Shown here: positions 52,626-64,000 of the stretch, in pieces
Layout: the number at the start of each line of letters is the position of its first letter
How positions within the stretch are numbered: the first letter of the stretch is position 1
Assembly: GCF_902459465.1 (NCBI RefSeq)
Contig: NC_047082.1
Location: 7,853,407-7,917,406 of the forward strand
DNA from: Asterias rubens
Taxonomy: Eukaryota > Echinodermata > Asteroidea > Forcipulatida > Asteriidae
DNA: 64,000 nt
Direction of reading: 5' to 3'
Position numbers and translations under genes: made by a program
Notes under the pieces: generated by a model
What the model was told of the DNA's origin: nothing
What the model saw: only the letters and a program-made list of their open reading frames with translations
Databases searched by the model: none

Positions 52626-53339
52626 GAAGTATACCCTGCCTTTTGAACTGTTAAATTTGTTTAAACATTTGTGTTTCTATAAAAAAAACTTGGGTTGTGG
52701 ATGATCAGAGATATCGGGCTTAGAAAAAACATTAAGGATAAAAGTAGGGGGCTTATATAATCTACACAAGTTACCTCATGGTGAATTCATTGATTCTTTA
52801 TTTTAACCTTAAAATATTTTTCCATGATACAAAAAAGTACACATTACGCATTTGGTGTTCATGGAATCAAAGAAAAACACATTATATAGGGAATGAATAT
52901 TTCAAGTTTATTTGTCAAGTATATTTGACATCAAATCACAACCTTTATACTTCTATGCATATTTCCCATTTTTTTTTTTTTTTAATGCTGAAATTCGATT
53001 ATCAATTCTTTCTGAATGTTTTTGTACAATCATGTCTAGTTACTTTCATTAAAAATGATAACGCTGATGTGAAGTCTATTTGAACTCTTTGTAAATCTTA
53101 TAAACTGAATGAAACTCAAATGATTTTGATTTATTTAAAAATGTTGAAATAATAACACATGTATTTGTAACTTATATGATGGGCAACCTGTAGTCCCATT
53201 TTCAGTTTTCCCCGGCTGCAAGTTTAGCAAATAGTTGCTTCCAATCTTTGATTTTGTTTATGCAATAAAAGAAATGAAATATAAATTCTTTATCAAGTTG
53301 TGGCCACCTTGTTTTTGCTTTTCATACAAATCGATGCAG

Positions 53340-53440
53340 TGCCGTGTCTGAAGTTGGTGGCTACGGCTATGGCTAGATCGCTGCGTCTTCATACGTTGAA
53401 GTATAGGACATCCCTAGCAACAGCCGACTGGAACTACTTT
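53340..53440 (+). repeat. Family K repeat (GGCTACGGCTATGGCTAGA)
   Basis: It shares 'gaagtataggacatccctagcaacagcc' with 59570-59640 (there 'gaagaataggacatccctagtagcagcc'). Confidence 0.65.
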
Positions 53441-53888
53441 TATTGTGTCAAAAACTTTTTGTGGATTCAAAAAAGAAAATCTTATAATAATTCCTCACAT
53501 AGTTAATCATTACAAGCTAACGACGATACAAAAGTACACGTCTACAAATAAAATGCTCGTAAAGTCACTGTTTTATGGTGAAAAGGCACGTTTTTCGTCA
53601 TAGCATTGGCCTAAATAAAGTTACCTGGTTTATGATCAGGTTACTTGGGAACTGACCTGGTTGAGCCACATTAACTTTATTAGCGATAACTTTAAAGCTA
53701 ACACACTGGGGTCAGGCCTTGGTGGACCCGTGGTTTAGAAAGTGCAATGAGGTAAATTTGGAATTTCAAGAGCTGAAAATATTGTATAATCAACTGCCAG
53801 AAAATAACAACTTTCACTTTTTACAACTCATCATACTTGTCCTTAGTGACTGAAGATGAGGTCAGACTCAAACTAAATATTAACTAGC

Positions 53889-56800
53889 CTACGGGGCCTT
53901 CTCGGCTTCAGCCCTCTTGAACTTGTTTCTACATTTCTTTCCTTTCTTGGGTTGGCCAGTGGCTTCTTTGCTGTCCAGTTTGAACTTGTTGCCTGGTTTA
54001 TTTTTGACCATTGCTAAAGCATTAGATGGACCTGGTATGGGGAAATAAATAACAGTTAGTTATGCTTCGGATTGAAATCGATGGATGTTTTACTGTTTTC
54101 TTACATAACCCACATTTTCCTGAAGACGATCAGAGCATACTGATTGAAACTTTGAGTTGTGAACCAACACCCAAATATAAAACAATAAGACTATTTCATT
54201 CTCCCATTGGTGATTCCTCTTCTTCTTTCAAGAAAATTTCAAAGTGTTTTGAAAAAAATCCTGATAAAAAACACAGTTGTTGATCAGGCATGTTTTTTGG
54301 ACCTCTGATAAAAGTAGGACAATTTTATTGATTACAAGGGCTGACCTATATGTACACATGATAAAGGCTTTTACACTTTTCAGGCTTTTCAGGTGATTTC
54401 AAGACTTTTCAAAAGTTTACCTTGATCGAGTGAACTGATGAGTTTGCCTGGAGCTGTAGGGTAGCGCCACGAGGAACCACGAGGAAAGATATCTCGCTGG
54501 AGGAGACGTTTCAAATCACCTGATATAGAAAAACAAAACCTGTCATAAACAACTTTGACCTCATGAATTAACTATTATAGACCCTTCAATTGTTGATAAG
54601 CAAAGTGTGCCGGTTGGCATGGCCAGTCGAACGTAAGCAATCGTGTTATAAAAAATTATGACCAAATTCATTTTTTGTATTGATTCATGAGCTGAAATAT
54701 ATAACCCATAAGGCAAATTGATTTTGATACTGTGTTGATAAATTGTTTCTCTTTTTGACTCTGGTCTTGCAACAAATTCTAGTAAAAATGTTGCGCTACA
54801 AGCCCTACGTTCTTGTAAAAACTTCCCCATAAGACGAACCTTTCATATGTTGTAGCTTCTTCTCTCGGTGCATCTGTTCTTGTGAATCTCCCAAGTCATG
54901 TAATCTGATGTCAGGGTCAAGGGTCGTAGTGTAATCATTAACTGCCTTGCTATGAACATACTACAGCATCCTCTCAATCATCAAAATATAAGCCATTTAC
55001 GAGTCTCACGGTTTGGGGCAAGCTTTGTAAAGTGAGATTGCGAACATCCCCAATTCTGAATGAATGTGTATGAAACAATGGTACCAGGGTTTGCTCATCT
55101 GGAGGTTGCGTTACGAAAGCTTGCAAAGAAAACAAGTCATTGTACCAGATATTATTCAATTCTAACTCAAACAAAAGACTTATTGTAAAACATCGTATAT
55201 GTGGAATTTTCATCTGACCATCTTTATCTAAAAATGAAAATTTCAGACAAAATATGAATGGAGTTAAAATTACATATTAGAAAGAAAAGAGCTTTCCAAC
55301 TAAAGTCAAGGTCATTGGATTAGTCCATTTACCCAAGAGGGTAGAATAAAAGGATACACTAAATCCTCATCCAAGTCTACATCCAGTTCCTTGGCTGCTT
55401 TGATAAACCAATCATTAGTGTGTTTTTTCTTGGCTACACTGTGACTTTCTTGATCAATAAGTCGTGCCAAGTCCACTCTCTGTTTAACGGCGTTGTAGTA
55501 GGAATGATCCACAGGAAAACTTGGAATATCATCTGTAAAATTGAGAAAAAAAAGAGTCAAAGTGAAGGAGCTGTTATATCCAGTTTCTTCTGTTATACAT
55601 GTACCATCAGCCAGGAATAGTTTAATAAATTCCTACATACAGCCAGTATACAGTAAGTGTCTGCCTTTCCTCTTTCTGTGGTCTTGAACATCTTTAACTA
55701 TCGGCCCGCTCAAGTAGCACCCATCACTAGAGTGACGTAAGGGCTGGAGTGCGTGGGAAAGGAAGTAGGACAGAAGCTTTTTAAATGAAGATTAATGGGG
55801 TTAAAATGGGGTTAAGTTTGGAAGGAGCTTTGTTCCTTGGAGCTTGAAATTATAAAATAAACACTGGTAGTGATAGTTGAATTTAGGGCTTACACTAACC
55901 TCTATTCAACGTCTTGCAGACTCTCCTATAGAAGTTTGCCTCGGTAGGAGCTACCAACATCACACTAATTCCCTCTTTAGCTTGTCTAGCTGTACGCCCA
56001 CTTCGATGAATGTACGTCTGTCAATTCAAGAATATTAGAACATTTTTGAATGAAGAATAAATAAACCCCAATAAGTAAGATGCCTTTAAAACCCGGTATT
56101 CAAGTATTAAACCCGGTTTATAATTCACCTGAAGGAGAATGCAAAGAGAACTAGGGGATAAATGGTTACCTGTGAGGGCAGAGATGGTTCTTGTGATTGA
56201 TTTAGCTGAGTAGCGCATATTTGTTGCATAGGCTGTATACTCCCCAGGGAGCTGAGATAGTTTAAGGAATGAAATAAATGGCCAAGTGATTGGGGGTAAT
56301 AATGTTGGAAGCGCTTCGGACACCCTTCTTGCGTGTAAAGTGCGATATAAAAACCGATTATTATAATATAATTATTATTATTAATACCTCTGAAGTCCGA
56401 GGCATTTGATAGTGTATCACATGTTGTACGTCCGGTATGTCCAACCCCCGTGCAGCTACATCAGTCGCTAACAACAGAGCCTTTGGATTGGATGCAAACC
56501 TTCCAAAAAGATAAATTAATAATTTACGATTATGTTTAATAATGTGTGAATCTCCAATAAAATGCCTGCATAGTTGACGCTTGTTACGACAAAATGATAT
56601 CATATTATAGGAATGGTCAAAGAAATGAAAAAAAAAATCTTGTAACTGGAACCTGAACTCTTACCTGTCCAGGTTTTTCAAACGTTGTTTTTGATGCATG
56701 GAGGAGTGAAGTGGTAGAGGATTGCAAGACAGTAGCGTCAAGATGGAACAAAGTCTCCTGATGCAGTCAATGCTGTTTGTAAAAACCAACGTCCGACCGG

Positions 56801-59800
56801 GAAATTGAACGAGGAAGTAGAACAGATAGATATCCTAGAATTTTCAGCAAGAAAACAAAAAATGGGAAAGTTGAACAAGAATAATTTTGTAGCTGTGCTC
56901 AGTTGGGTTTTTGCAGACAGTTTAAAGACCTCGGATTGTTCTAGTTCACTTCTCAACGGCAGTCTGGATTATAAATTAACAAACACCTCGTAGAGTTTAT
57001 GCACTCTGATTGGTCTGAGACACAGTCATATTGGAGGTGAATTAACATGCGATATAAAGACCCGCTTTTTCTTTGGACATTTGCTATCTAAGAGGCGTTT
57101 TTTATTAGTACATGTATGTACTCTGGAATTCTTTTCTTTAAGCAAAGTTTTTTTTACTAGAAGGCTAAAATGAGATCATGTAAGAACGTTTGGAAACCTA
57201 TTTCACTTGTCAAAAGTAGTCTGCATTATAAACTAACAAACACCTCAGAGAGTTTATGCACTCTGATTGGTCGAAGACTGGTTATATTAGGGGTGTATTA
57301 ACATTAACTGCGAGCTACCCAATAAATTCCCTCTAAACAATTGACCGGGTCCTTGCACTGTTATTGCCCAACTAATAATCATGTATGGTATCTATCAACA
57401 AAGCTCTGTTGACCCCGGAGAACAGACCTTATCAGTAATATCGCTTATGATTTTGGCCTCCATTAGACTGGCTACCGTTCCTTCCCTCTTAGTGAGATCA
57501 ACAATGGCTGGGTCTTCTCTAATGCCAACCCTTTTGATGAGAGCATCTACGATAGAAAACAAAAGAAAATATTCCTCTTATATATTTCTGGAATGAAACT
57601 AAGGAAGCCTCATTAGTGAACTTAATGACTGTAGCTTGCAAACCTGTGGAAACCTGTGGACAAGGATGTGATTCAGAAACACAAGGGTTAGTCCCCTACT
57701 CTTCCAAGATAAATGTTCTGGGTTCTGTCACATGCACTACCTACGGCTTAATGCAGTTGCGCAAAGTAATTAATTTTTTTGACCAGAACATAAACAATGG
57801 AAAACTCAGAAAAAAAAGTTTTAAATAGGAATTATTATTCACTCACTCAGTTTTGCTTTCCTGTCTTTTTTGTCTTGTTTGGGATTGTTCTGTTTGTTTG
57901 GCTGGCTGCCTGCGATCTTCCTGTCTGGTCCGAGATGTAACAGAGTCAGGGTTGCAGAGAAGACAAATGTCTGTCGCTCTAGACTTGCCCGGGAACTATA
58001 GATAGTAAAATCACAATCAGTGTAAAATATCTCTGGTTGGATGGCATGATGTTTGGTTCTTTGGAAACAAGTAGGACAATTTGTTCCAGTCCAAGGGCTG
58101 ACATACGTGTGGTGTAATCTTTAATAGATTTTTCAAGCCTTACCAATAAAAAATATATCTGATTTTTCAAATGGCACAAAAACACTGTGAGAAACGGTTC
58201 CCTCTGAAGAAAAGTAGTTCTTGAGAAAGAGGTAATTTCTGACCCAGTATAACAAACTTCAGGCATCTGAAAGCACTCAAACAAGGGCGTTTGTGCAACA
58301 AGGGTGTTTTTTTTCTTTCATTATTTTCTTGCAACTTCTTGACCAATTGAGTCAAAACCTTCGCAGATTTGTTATTTTATGCAAATGTTGGGTTTCATCA
58401 AGTGAGAATACTGGTCTTTGACATTGACCAAAGGTGGCCAGTGCCTTCTAAAGTCAGTTCACCGTATTTCTTTTGGAACTTTGATGTTAAGTGAAGTTTA
58501 AAGACAAGTATCTTACTAGTTCAGTTGTTGGATGATTTGCGTAACTTCTTCATAATGACCCTTCTCAATCATTCTATCTGCCTCATCGAGGACCAGAGAT
58601 TGTACTCCAGACATCGTTGATAAATGCGGCTCACCCTGATGACAGCAAAAAATTCAGAAATTCAAGCACATCACATATTCTTATCTCAAAAGTGCCTCCC
58701 CCGGAGTAACAAATGGAAAGACAATAGAAAGTCTCTAGAACCAGCTACCACAGATCATAAGATCAGGCTTTGAACTCCCCCCGAAGTAACAAATGGAAAG
58801 ACAATAGAAAGTCTCTAGAACCAGCTACCACAGATCATAAGATCAGGCTTTGAACTTCGCTCGTCAAGGGGCACTGCAATTTTCCTCTAGTACAAAATAT
58901 TAATCATTCTTACGAGAGAAGTCTCAGCAAATTGCTTCGTTCAGAAAAAGGACGTCTCCTGAAGATTCTGATTTATCTGAACTCCTCCCATCACCTCGGC
59001 TTTTCTTACGCCACAACTTTTCCCCAAGAAGAGAATACTCCGCAAAATAGTTACTTATTCAAATACTGCTTTCAGATGTAATTTAAGGATAACAGATAAG
59101 AAGTCCGACTGACCTCTCTGAAAAGCTCCCATATTCTCCCGGGAGTGCCAACTACAATCTCTGGTCGCTTCTTCAACATTCGTTGTTGCTTCTGAGCTGA
59201 CATTCCACCAACAATAACAGCAATCTATAAGAAGGAACAGGGATTAATGATTTAAATTCCTGAATTATGTTTGAGTGTTCTGTTGAGAACATTGACTAGT
59301 TTGAATACAAGCGAGAATTGGCTTAACTGGGAAAAGGTATTAAGAACTTGTTACACCTTGGTGTTTCCAAAGGGATCAGCATAATCAAAACTGAAAGGAA
59401 TTCTTTGTGAGTTTTTGTGCTCTAACGGCACAGCTTACATTTATATGGACTCTTTTTGGATTTTTGTTCTTCTTTTGTTTCAAAAAGAAAGATTTTTGAG
59501 GACAGTTTTTTGTAGAACTTATGTTGGAGACAAATGTTTGTCCAAATTGGCAGCTTTGGCTCTGGCTACAGCTGAAGTATCATCGTGCATTGAAGAATAG
59601 GACATCCCTAGTAGCAGCCTTAGCAACCGTCCTAGCCGTAGCTGTAGCCGCCAATTCGGATACGGCCTTAGTACATAGAGATAATTTATGTCATCCTTTG
59701 CATTACCTTCAGATCGGTGTACTTTGTTATATTGACGAGATGATTCTTAATCTGTACTGCCAATTCTCTTGTGGGTGTCATGATCAAGGCGTATAACTGC

Positions 59801-62683
59801 CTGTCGTCATCGAAGCTAGCAATACGGTTAGGTTTTACTGTCTTAACCGTCTTGTTAGATCCGAGCTGAGACAACATTTCCTCCTCTGAGATGTCATCGA
59901 TTGCTCGGACGCAACCGATCCCCCTCTTTTTCATCTTATTGATGAGTTCAATTCCTTCAAACTCAGCACCATCCAACTCGAGAACTTTACGTTCCTTGAT
60001 TCTGAATCTTCGCTTGAGTTTGCCTTTCTTTCCTTTGGGTTTCTTTTGAGGTTCTCCGGGCTGGTCCGTCTCCGTCGGAGTTTTCTCCTCATCTTTGTCA
60101 TGTGGTTTTTTGCTGGCTTCATTTTGGTTGTCGTCATGATCTGAATCATCTTCATCACTTGAATCATCACCATCTGAATCATCCTCGTTATCAGCGCCAT
60201 CACTATCACTTTCATCCGAATCGTAATCAATCTCATCATCATCTTCATCAAGATCATCAAGATCATCCCCGTCATCTTCACTCTCATCTCCGTTGTCTTC
60301 CAACTCAAGATCTTCATCTTCACCTTCTTCTTCATCTGAATCATCTTCATCATCAAAATCATATTCAATGTCTTCGTCCTCTTCATCATCTTCTTCATCA
60401 AAATCAAAATCTCCCGTCTCCAGATCCTCCTCCTCCTCCTCCTCTTCATCACTTTCTTGTTCTCGGAACATCACCTCTCCTTCCTCCTCATCTTTTGACT
60501 CCATCTTACCACTTCTTTTGACATTTCTGTTCTGTCCAGCTGGTGGATTAACTGATAATTTCTTAGAAGCTTTTGCTGACTTTGGTACCTGAGACGTTAA
60601 GTCTTTAACTTTCATCCCCTTTGGAAGATTTGCTTGTTTCGTTTTGGTAACTGTTTCCATGTTGGCTTCTTTGTAAGCATTTGCTCTTGCTTCTCGCTCT
60701 ATTGTCGCCTTGTGCTGAAGGATTCTATGTATAACAGGTATACCAAACGCCAGAGTCTTGCCACTCCCCTAAAATGAAGAAGAAATAATAGATTTCTAAA
60801 TTTACATTCCAGCCCGAACATAATACAAGAATAAAATCGCTCTTAAGATTGCAGCGGCTGCATACATAACAACCAGATGTGTGAGACATAGCCTCTTTGC
60901 AGGGAACTTGGGCAATTCATTTTGTCCTTGTTGTTCTAATTGACTCGGGACCATATTCTTGGGTCGCCAGAATTGTTTTCAGCGATTGGCCAGCACTACC
61001 AGTTTGGTTGACATTTCACTAGTCCTCCAGTTTTTTCCACTGGTCCATGATTTACATTAAATAGGGATACTTTTCAAAACTAAGCTAGCCAGCCGGACCA
61101 CTTGAAGAGAACTTTGACCGATATTTGGCCAGCGGACCAAACAATCAAAAAGAGGACTATGTTTAAAGTACCGTCTCAGCAGCCCCAATGATGTCCTTCT
61201 TGTCTTGAATGGCCACAGAAATCGTTGCCTTCTGGATAGGTGTTGGTTCCTGGAATCCAAGATCTCTCAGAGCTTGAAGAACTGGTGCTGGAATCTGTAG
61301 GTTCTTCCATGCTGACATGCTCATATCTGCAAATCATAATAATTTGAGCATGCTGAATATATCAATATTAAGCCACTCACTATATTTATATCTATATTTC
61401 ATTTCTCGGATAGGTCAAAAGTACAATAATCCACATTAATTAGTAAAAATATTAAAAGATACAGCAATGAGTAATTGAAAAAGAAGAGAGGAAGGAAAAA
61501 GAGTAAAAGCTGCAGCCTGAAGGATTGCTTAAAAGAAACACAGTTCCTGTCTAGAGGTTTTTTGTTTGATTCAACTTACTGCTGTTTTGATTGGATACAA
61601 CAGGGATACCCTTTGTGAAGCTTGTAGATGTTTTCTTGCTCTTTTTGGCTCCTGCAACATCCTTTCTCATCTTGGAACTAGCGGCAACCTTATCGTCATC
61701 TTTCTCTGGTTTGTCTCCATCTTCCTTATTCTGTTTACTTTGTTTTGTGTCTCTCTTTTCCTTAATTTTCTTTGAATCTTTGGGTGTCTTTTTCTTCTCA
61801 GTGTTAAAGGTCAGTATGTTTGATTTACTGGTTGGGTTGATCTTTTGTCTCTTTTCGTCGATGGCTTGATCATCTTCAAGTGGTGGATCTTTCCGTTTCA
61901 GTGAATTTTGTAAATACAGTGAAGATAATTTCTGTAAAAAAAACCACCAAAATTAATAATTGAATTTCAGATTTTATTGTTACATAAATAAGGGTAGATT
62001 TTGAATATTGTCAAGTAAACCACGACTAATATTCCTATATTATTAGAATTATAAAAGGCGAGTAAACATAAAAATTTGCCACAGACTTGGATGCAGATTT
62101 TCAGGAAGTTGTAGAGAGCTTTATATTATAACTATATAATAATAAAGTTACTGCACGTTAATAATAATATACTAAATGCAGTAAACTATTAATTATATAT
62201 TAATTAATATTTTATTTATGTAAAAATTGGAAGTGTAACTTCGTCAATAATCAAAATTAAAGAAATAGAAACTAACAAGTCCTTTGTATTTGGTTTTGGT
62301 ATGCCCTTACCATAACACAGCATTACCAGCAGTCAAAAACAGAAAATAATCCTACGCAATTTAATATCTATATCTAAAACTGCACATTCCCTTACTCTCT
62401 GGTTCCGTCTCCTCCTCGCTGTACGCCGTGGTTTGTTGCGAGCTCCCGAGGGCCTTCCAATGATGATTTCCTCGTCCATTTGCAGCTCCTCGATACCCAA
62501 GAAATGACCAAGTTCATCCAACTTGAGGGCACCATAATCCACATCGGCTACTGTCCAGTTTCCATCCATAGGCATCGTGCTTTCTTCGCTCGTGTCTACC
62601 TCCATTTTGTCGGTGTTTTTCTTCTTCTTCTTTCGATTTGTTTGCTTCGGTTGCAGTCTCGTGGCTTCTGTGGTGGTCGCCAT
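53889..62683 (-). CDS. DDX24: DEAD-box ATP-dependent RNA helicase DDX24
   Basis: A nucleolar helicase implicated in ribosome assembly. Fifteen exons in order: 62683-62396, 61931-61580, 61326-61172, 60768-59707, 59224-59114, 58635-58517, 57995-57847, 57546-57428, 56834-56665, 56499-56388, 56017-55900, 55532-55358, 54904-54840, 54519-54421, 54031-53889; phases close to 1078 aa (human about 859). Helicase motifs in order: [18 protein letters not shown] (to residue 270), TPTREL (596-601), TPGR, DEAD (673-676), [27 protein letters not shown]. Between GSGKT and TPTREL lies a 320-residue insertion with an almost purely Asp/Glu/Ser segment (about 355-482) then a basic stretch ([19 protein letters not shown]). 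The N-terminal 230 residues are Lys-rich. DDX24 orthologues carry an insertion here, but a shorter one. The donor of exon 12 was chosen by phase; an alternative GT lies nearby. Confidence 0.95.
56140..56395 (+). mobile_element. SINE-like element with ATT tail
   Basis: GGGGATAAATGGTTACCTGT, then ACTCCCCAGGGAGCTGAG, then GTAAAGTGCGATATAAAAAC and an (ATT)n tail. A related body is at 50660-50790. Its tail abuts the donor of DDX24 exon 10 at 56388. Confidence 0.65.
56945..57310. repeat. Diverged direct duplication
   Basis: AACAAACACCTCGTAGAGTT then TATGCACTCTGATTGGTC at 56979 recurs at about 57235 with few changes, in DDX24 intron 8. Confidence 0.75.
58178..58455 (+). mobile_element. Family A MITE, 5' truncated
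   Basis: It begins inside the body (CACTGTGAGAAACGGTTCCC) and keeps the right end GGCCAGTGCCTTCTAAAG, in DDX24 intron 6. Confidence 0.7.
58697..58856 (+). repeat. 80-bp tandem duplication
   Basis: The unit contains AGTAACAAATGGAAAGACAA and ends GGCTTTGAACT. The two copies differ only at the CCGGAG/CCGAAG junction. It lies in DDX24 intron 5. Confidence 0.95.
59540..59690 (+). repeat. Family K repeat
   Basis: GCTCTGGCTACAGCTGAAGT, then GGACATCCCTAGTAGCAGCC, then GCCGTAGCTGTAGCC. It runs up to 17 bp from the end of DDX24 exon 4. Confidence 0.65.
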
Positions 62684-63518
62684 ATTGCCCAATAACAAAT
62701 AGACCTATGTTTTTGAAGTGCGCCCTCTTCTGCCGACCAAACTTTAAGTTTTTGTTGTTGACTTTTCCAACAAAACTAGTCTCTCTTTTTGTGAATCCTG
62801 AAAAATATGATACCAATTAAGAACCTTACAAATTTTTGTTGCCGTTTGTCCTAATCTATCATATAAAAAAAAACAATGTTGTTTTTAAAGGGATACCTTC
62901 CTCCATGCTGAAATATGGCCCTCGTAATTGAAGTATCACTTGGTTATTGATCGATTGTTTTAAAATAACTTCCTAGCTTTGTGAATTTCTAAGTCTTTAG
63001 ATAGCCTGCCTGCATGATAACAGCATTGGATGGGAGTGCCACTTTAAATGTGTGCTGGCGGTACAGACGGTGTTCCAGTAGTCGGCAGTGACCTAAAAAA
63101 TCAGGCGGCTAGGGGGTCAGTCATCAGGTGCCAATCACATAAAAGTATTTCCACTGTACACATGCTTTACAGTGTACCACCAAAGGGAATAGCTCACGTA
63201 CACGAATGTACACACACGCATACAATACAAGTATCAGCAGCAATAATAGCGCGGAAACATTTGTTTAGTCTTCTTTTGCAGCGGGGATAAACTACAGTTC
63301 AAGAAGAGGTAGAAGCTTTCTGCCCGGAACAGACAACTTCCCGTTAAAAAAGGACTACAGAAAGCCGGGATTTGTTGGACTGTCTCCTAGAGCTGCCAGG
63401 CCTTTGGTAAGCATCAGGAGCCCGGGATTAGACTTGACTCGTTGAAAAATTTTCTCGGGACAAGTTTATAAAGTTTACCGAGACGTGTCGACTTGGTCGC
63501 CGTGACAGCCCGGGCATT
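62684..63518. promoter_or_regulatory. Divergent DDX24/PXDN upstream region
   Basis: 835 bp between the two start codons. The part from about 63250 is likely PXDN 5' UTR and promoter (relatively GC-rich from 63400). No TATA box or repeat family was recognised. A CA-rich run (ACACACACGCATACA) lies near 63210. Confidence 0.45.
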
Positions 63519-63688
63519 ATGAGGCTCGATTTAAGGGTCGGACTGCTGCTGGTTGTGGTGGCTGTTTGTTGTTGGCCAGCTGGAACTGAAGCTTGCCCAC
63601 TGGGTTGTCTGTGTTTTCGGACCACTGTAAGGTGTATGCATCTGGAACTCACACGAATCCCTCAGGTCGACAATGAGACGAAGATTTT
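63519..63688 (+). CDS. PXDN: Peroxidasin, first coding exon (gene continues past the window)
   Basis: [20 protein letters not shown] is a signal peptide. It is followed by an LRR N-terminal cap, [19 protein letters not shown], whose core [13 protein letters not shown] is, from memory, the same in human peroxidasin. The exon ends at a GTAAGT donor after 56 codons and two bases. Peroxidasin is a secreted heme peroxidase that cross-links collagen IV in basement membranes; its remaining LRR, Ig and peroxidase domains would lie to the right. The ATG is the only one placing the signal peptide in frame. Confidence 0.85.
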
Positions 63689-64000
63689 GTAAGTATACAA
63701 ATTAAAAGAAGTTCTTTATTTATGTTTTGATTTTCAGAAATGACGAATTTGACGGATTCATTTATTTTATTTTACTAAGTAGAGTTAACTTAAATTCCTC
63801 CTTCCTTACTCTACTATACTAAGAATGTGAAATTGAATAGTATGAGAATATTACTTTCCTAAATTCTGTAATGAACAAAGTGATTATTTGGAAGCCTAAC
63901 TAAAGAATGAAGTTGTAAGTAGGGCCATTATTGTGCAAATTTATTGCAAGAAAGTTAGAACTAGTTAATTTTAACTGTGTTCTTATTTAATTGTTTCCTG
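63689..64000. other. PXDN intron 1 (start)
   Basis: AT-rich sequence after a strong donor. No exon or known repeat was seen before the window ends. Confidence 0.6.

Larger units (their letters stand above)
52046..53888. other. Convergent 3' region of the protease gene and DDX24
   Basis: AATAAA at 53264-53269 (plus) and 53681-53676 (minus) are plausible poly(A) signals, leaving the two genes tail to tail about 400 bp apart. The interval also holds a SINE fragment (52189-52260), a 40-bp duplication (52306-52385), an inverted family A fragment (52378-52625) and a GGCTACGGCTATGGC repeat (53340-53440). No further gene was seen. Confidence 0.5.

Noticed and set aside
55321-55358. Extending DDX24 exon 12 to the GT at 55323-55328 (reading YPFILPSW)
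   Set aside because: Its phase would produce a stop in the next exon. The GT after GATTTAGT (exon end 55358) restores the frame and gives a helicase-like C terminus.
60102-60592. Ser-rich and His-rich frames on the plus strand
   Set aside because: They are the complement of the Asp/Glu-rich exon of DDX24.

Overview
This is animal nuclear DNA: AT-rich, intron-rich and crowded with short foldback elements, SINE heads and LINE scraps. Eight protein genes can be read from GT-AG exons whose reading phases close exactly. The dispersed repeats, for example the TTAA-flanked element with the core ACACTATTGGTAATTACTC and the element containing GGCGCCACCACTTTTTCACTC, resemble repeats I associate with echinoderms, most likely a sea star. 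That placement is an inference from memory; no species is claimed.

Layout from left to right. (1) MECR, mitochondrial enoyl-thioester reductase, minus strand, 9 exons, 5324 down to 1693. (2) Head to head with it across 270 bp, PRIM2, the large subunit of DNA primase, plus strand, 13 coding exons, 5595-29418. The shared promoter has an E2F-like site and a CCAAT box. (3) Inside the 11.5-kb last intron of PRIM2, on the opposite strand, an intronless RING / coiled-coil / NHL-repeat gene (nhl-1-like), 26304 down to 23617. (4) RPS12, minus strand, 33955 down to 30624. Three of its four introns each hold one C/D-box snoRNA; two are identical and one has a changed guide segment. (5) An FBXO25/FBXO32-type F-box gene, minus strand, 45014 down to 37888. 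(6) Head to head with it, a secreted papain-family cysteine protease, plus strand, 45642-52045. (7) DDX24, an RNA helicase, minus strand, 62683 down to 53889, tail to tail with the protease. (8) The first coding exon of peroxidasin (PXDN), plus strand, 63519-63688, which runs off the window.

The genes do not form one pathway. Their arrangement is that of a compact gene-rich segment: three divergent pairs (MECR/PRIM2, F-box/protease, DDX24/PXDN), one convergent pair and one nested gene. RPS12, its snoRNAs and DDX24 relate to ribosome production, and PRIM2 to replication priming.

The non-coding space holds several foldback or MITE families, tRNA-derived SINEs, two clear LINE reverse-transcriptase remnants, minisatellites (21, 26 and 29 bp) and an unusual number of young local duplications (29-80 bp). 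The observations most worth following are the snoRNA trio in RPS12, a duplicated piece of the PRIM2 Fe-S exon lying beside a tRNA-like element, a foldback element apparently inserted into a MITE, a perfect 77-bp palindrome, and a minisatellite that appears to have grown from a unit present once in dispersed repeats.
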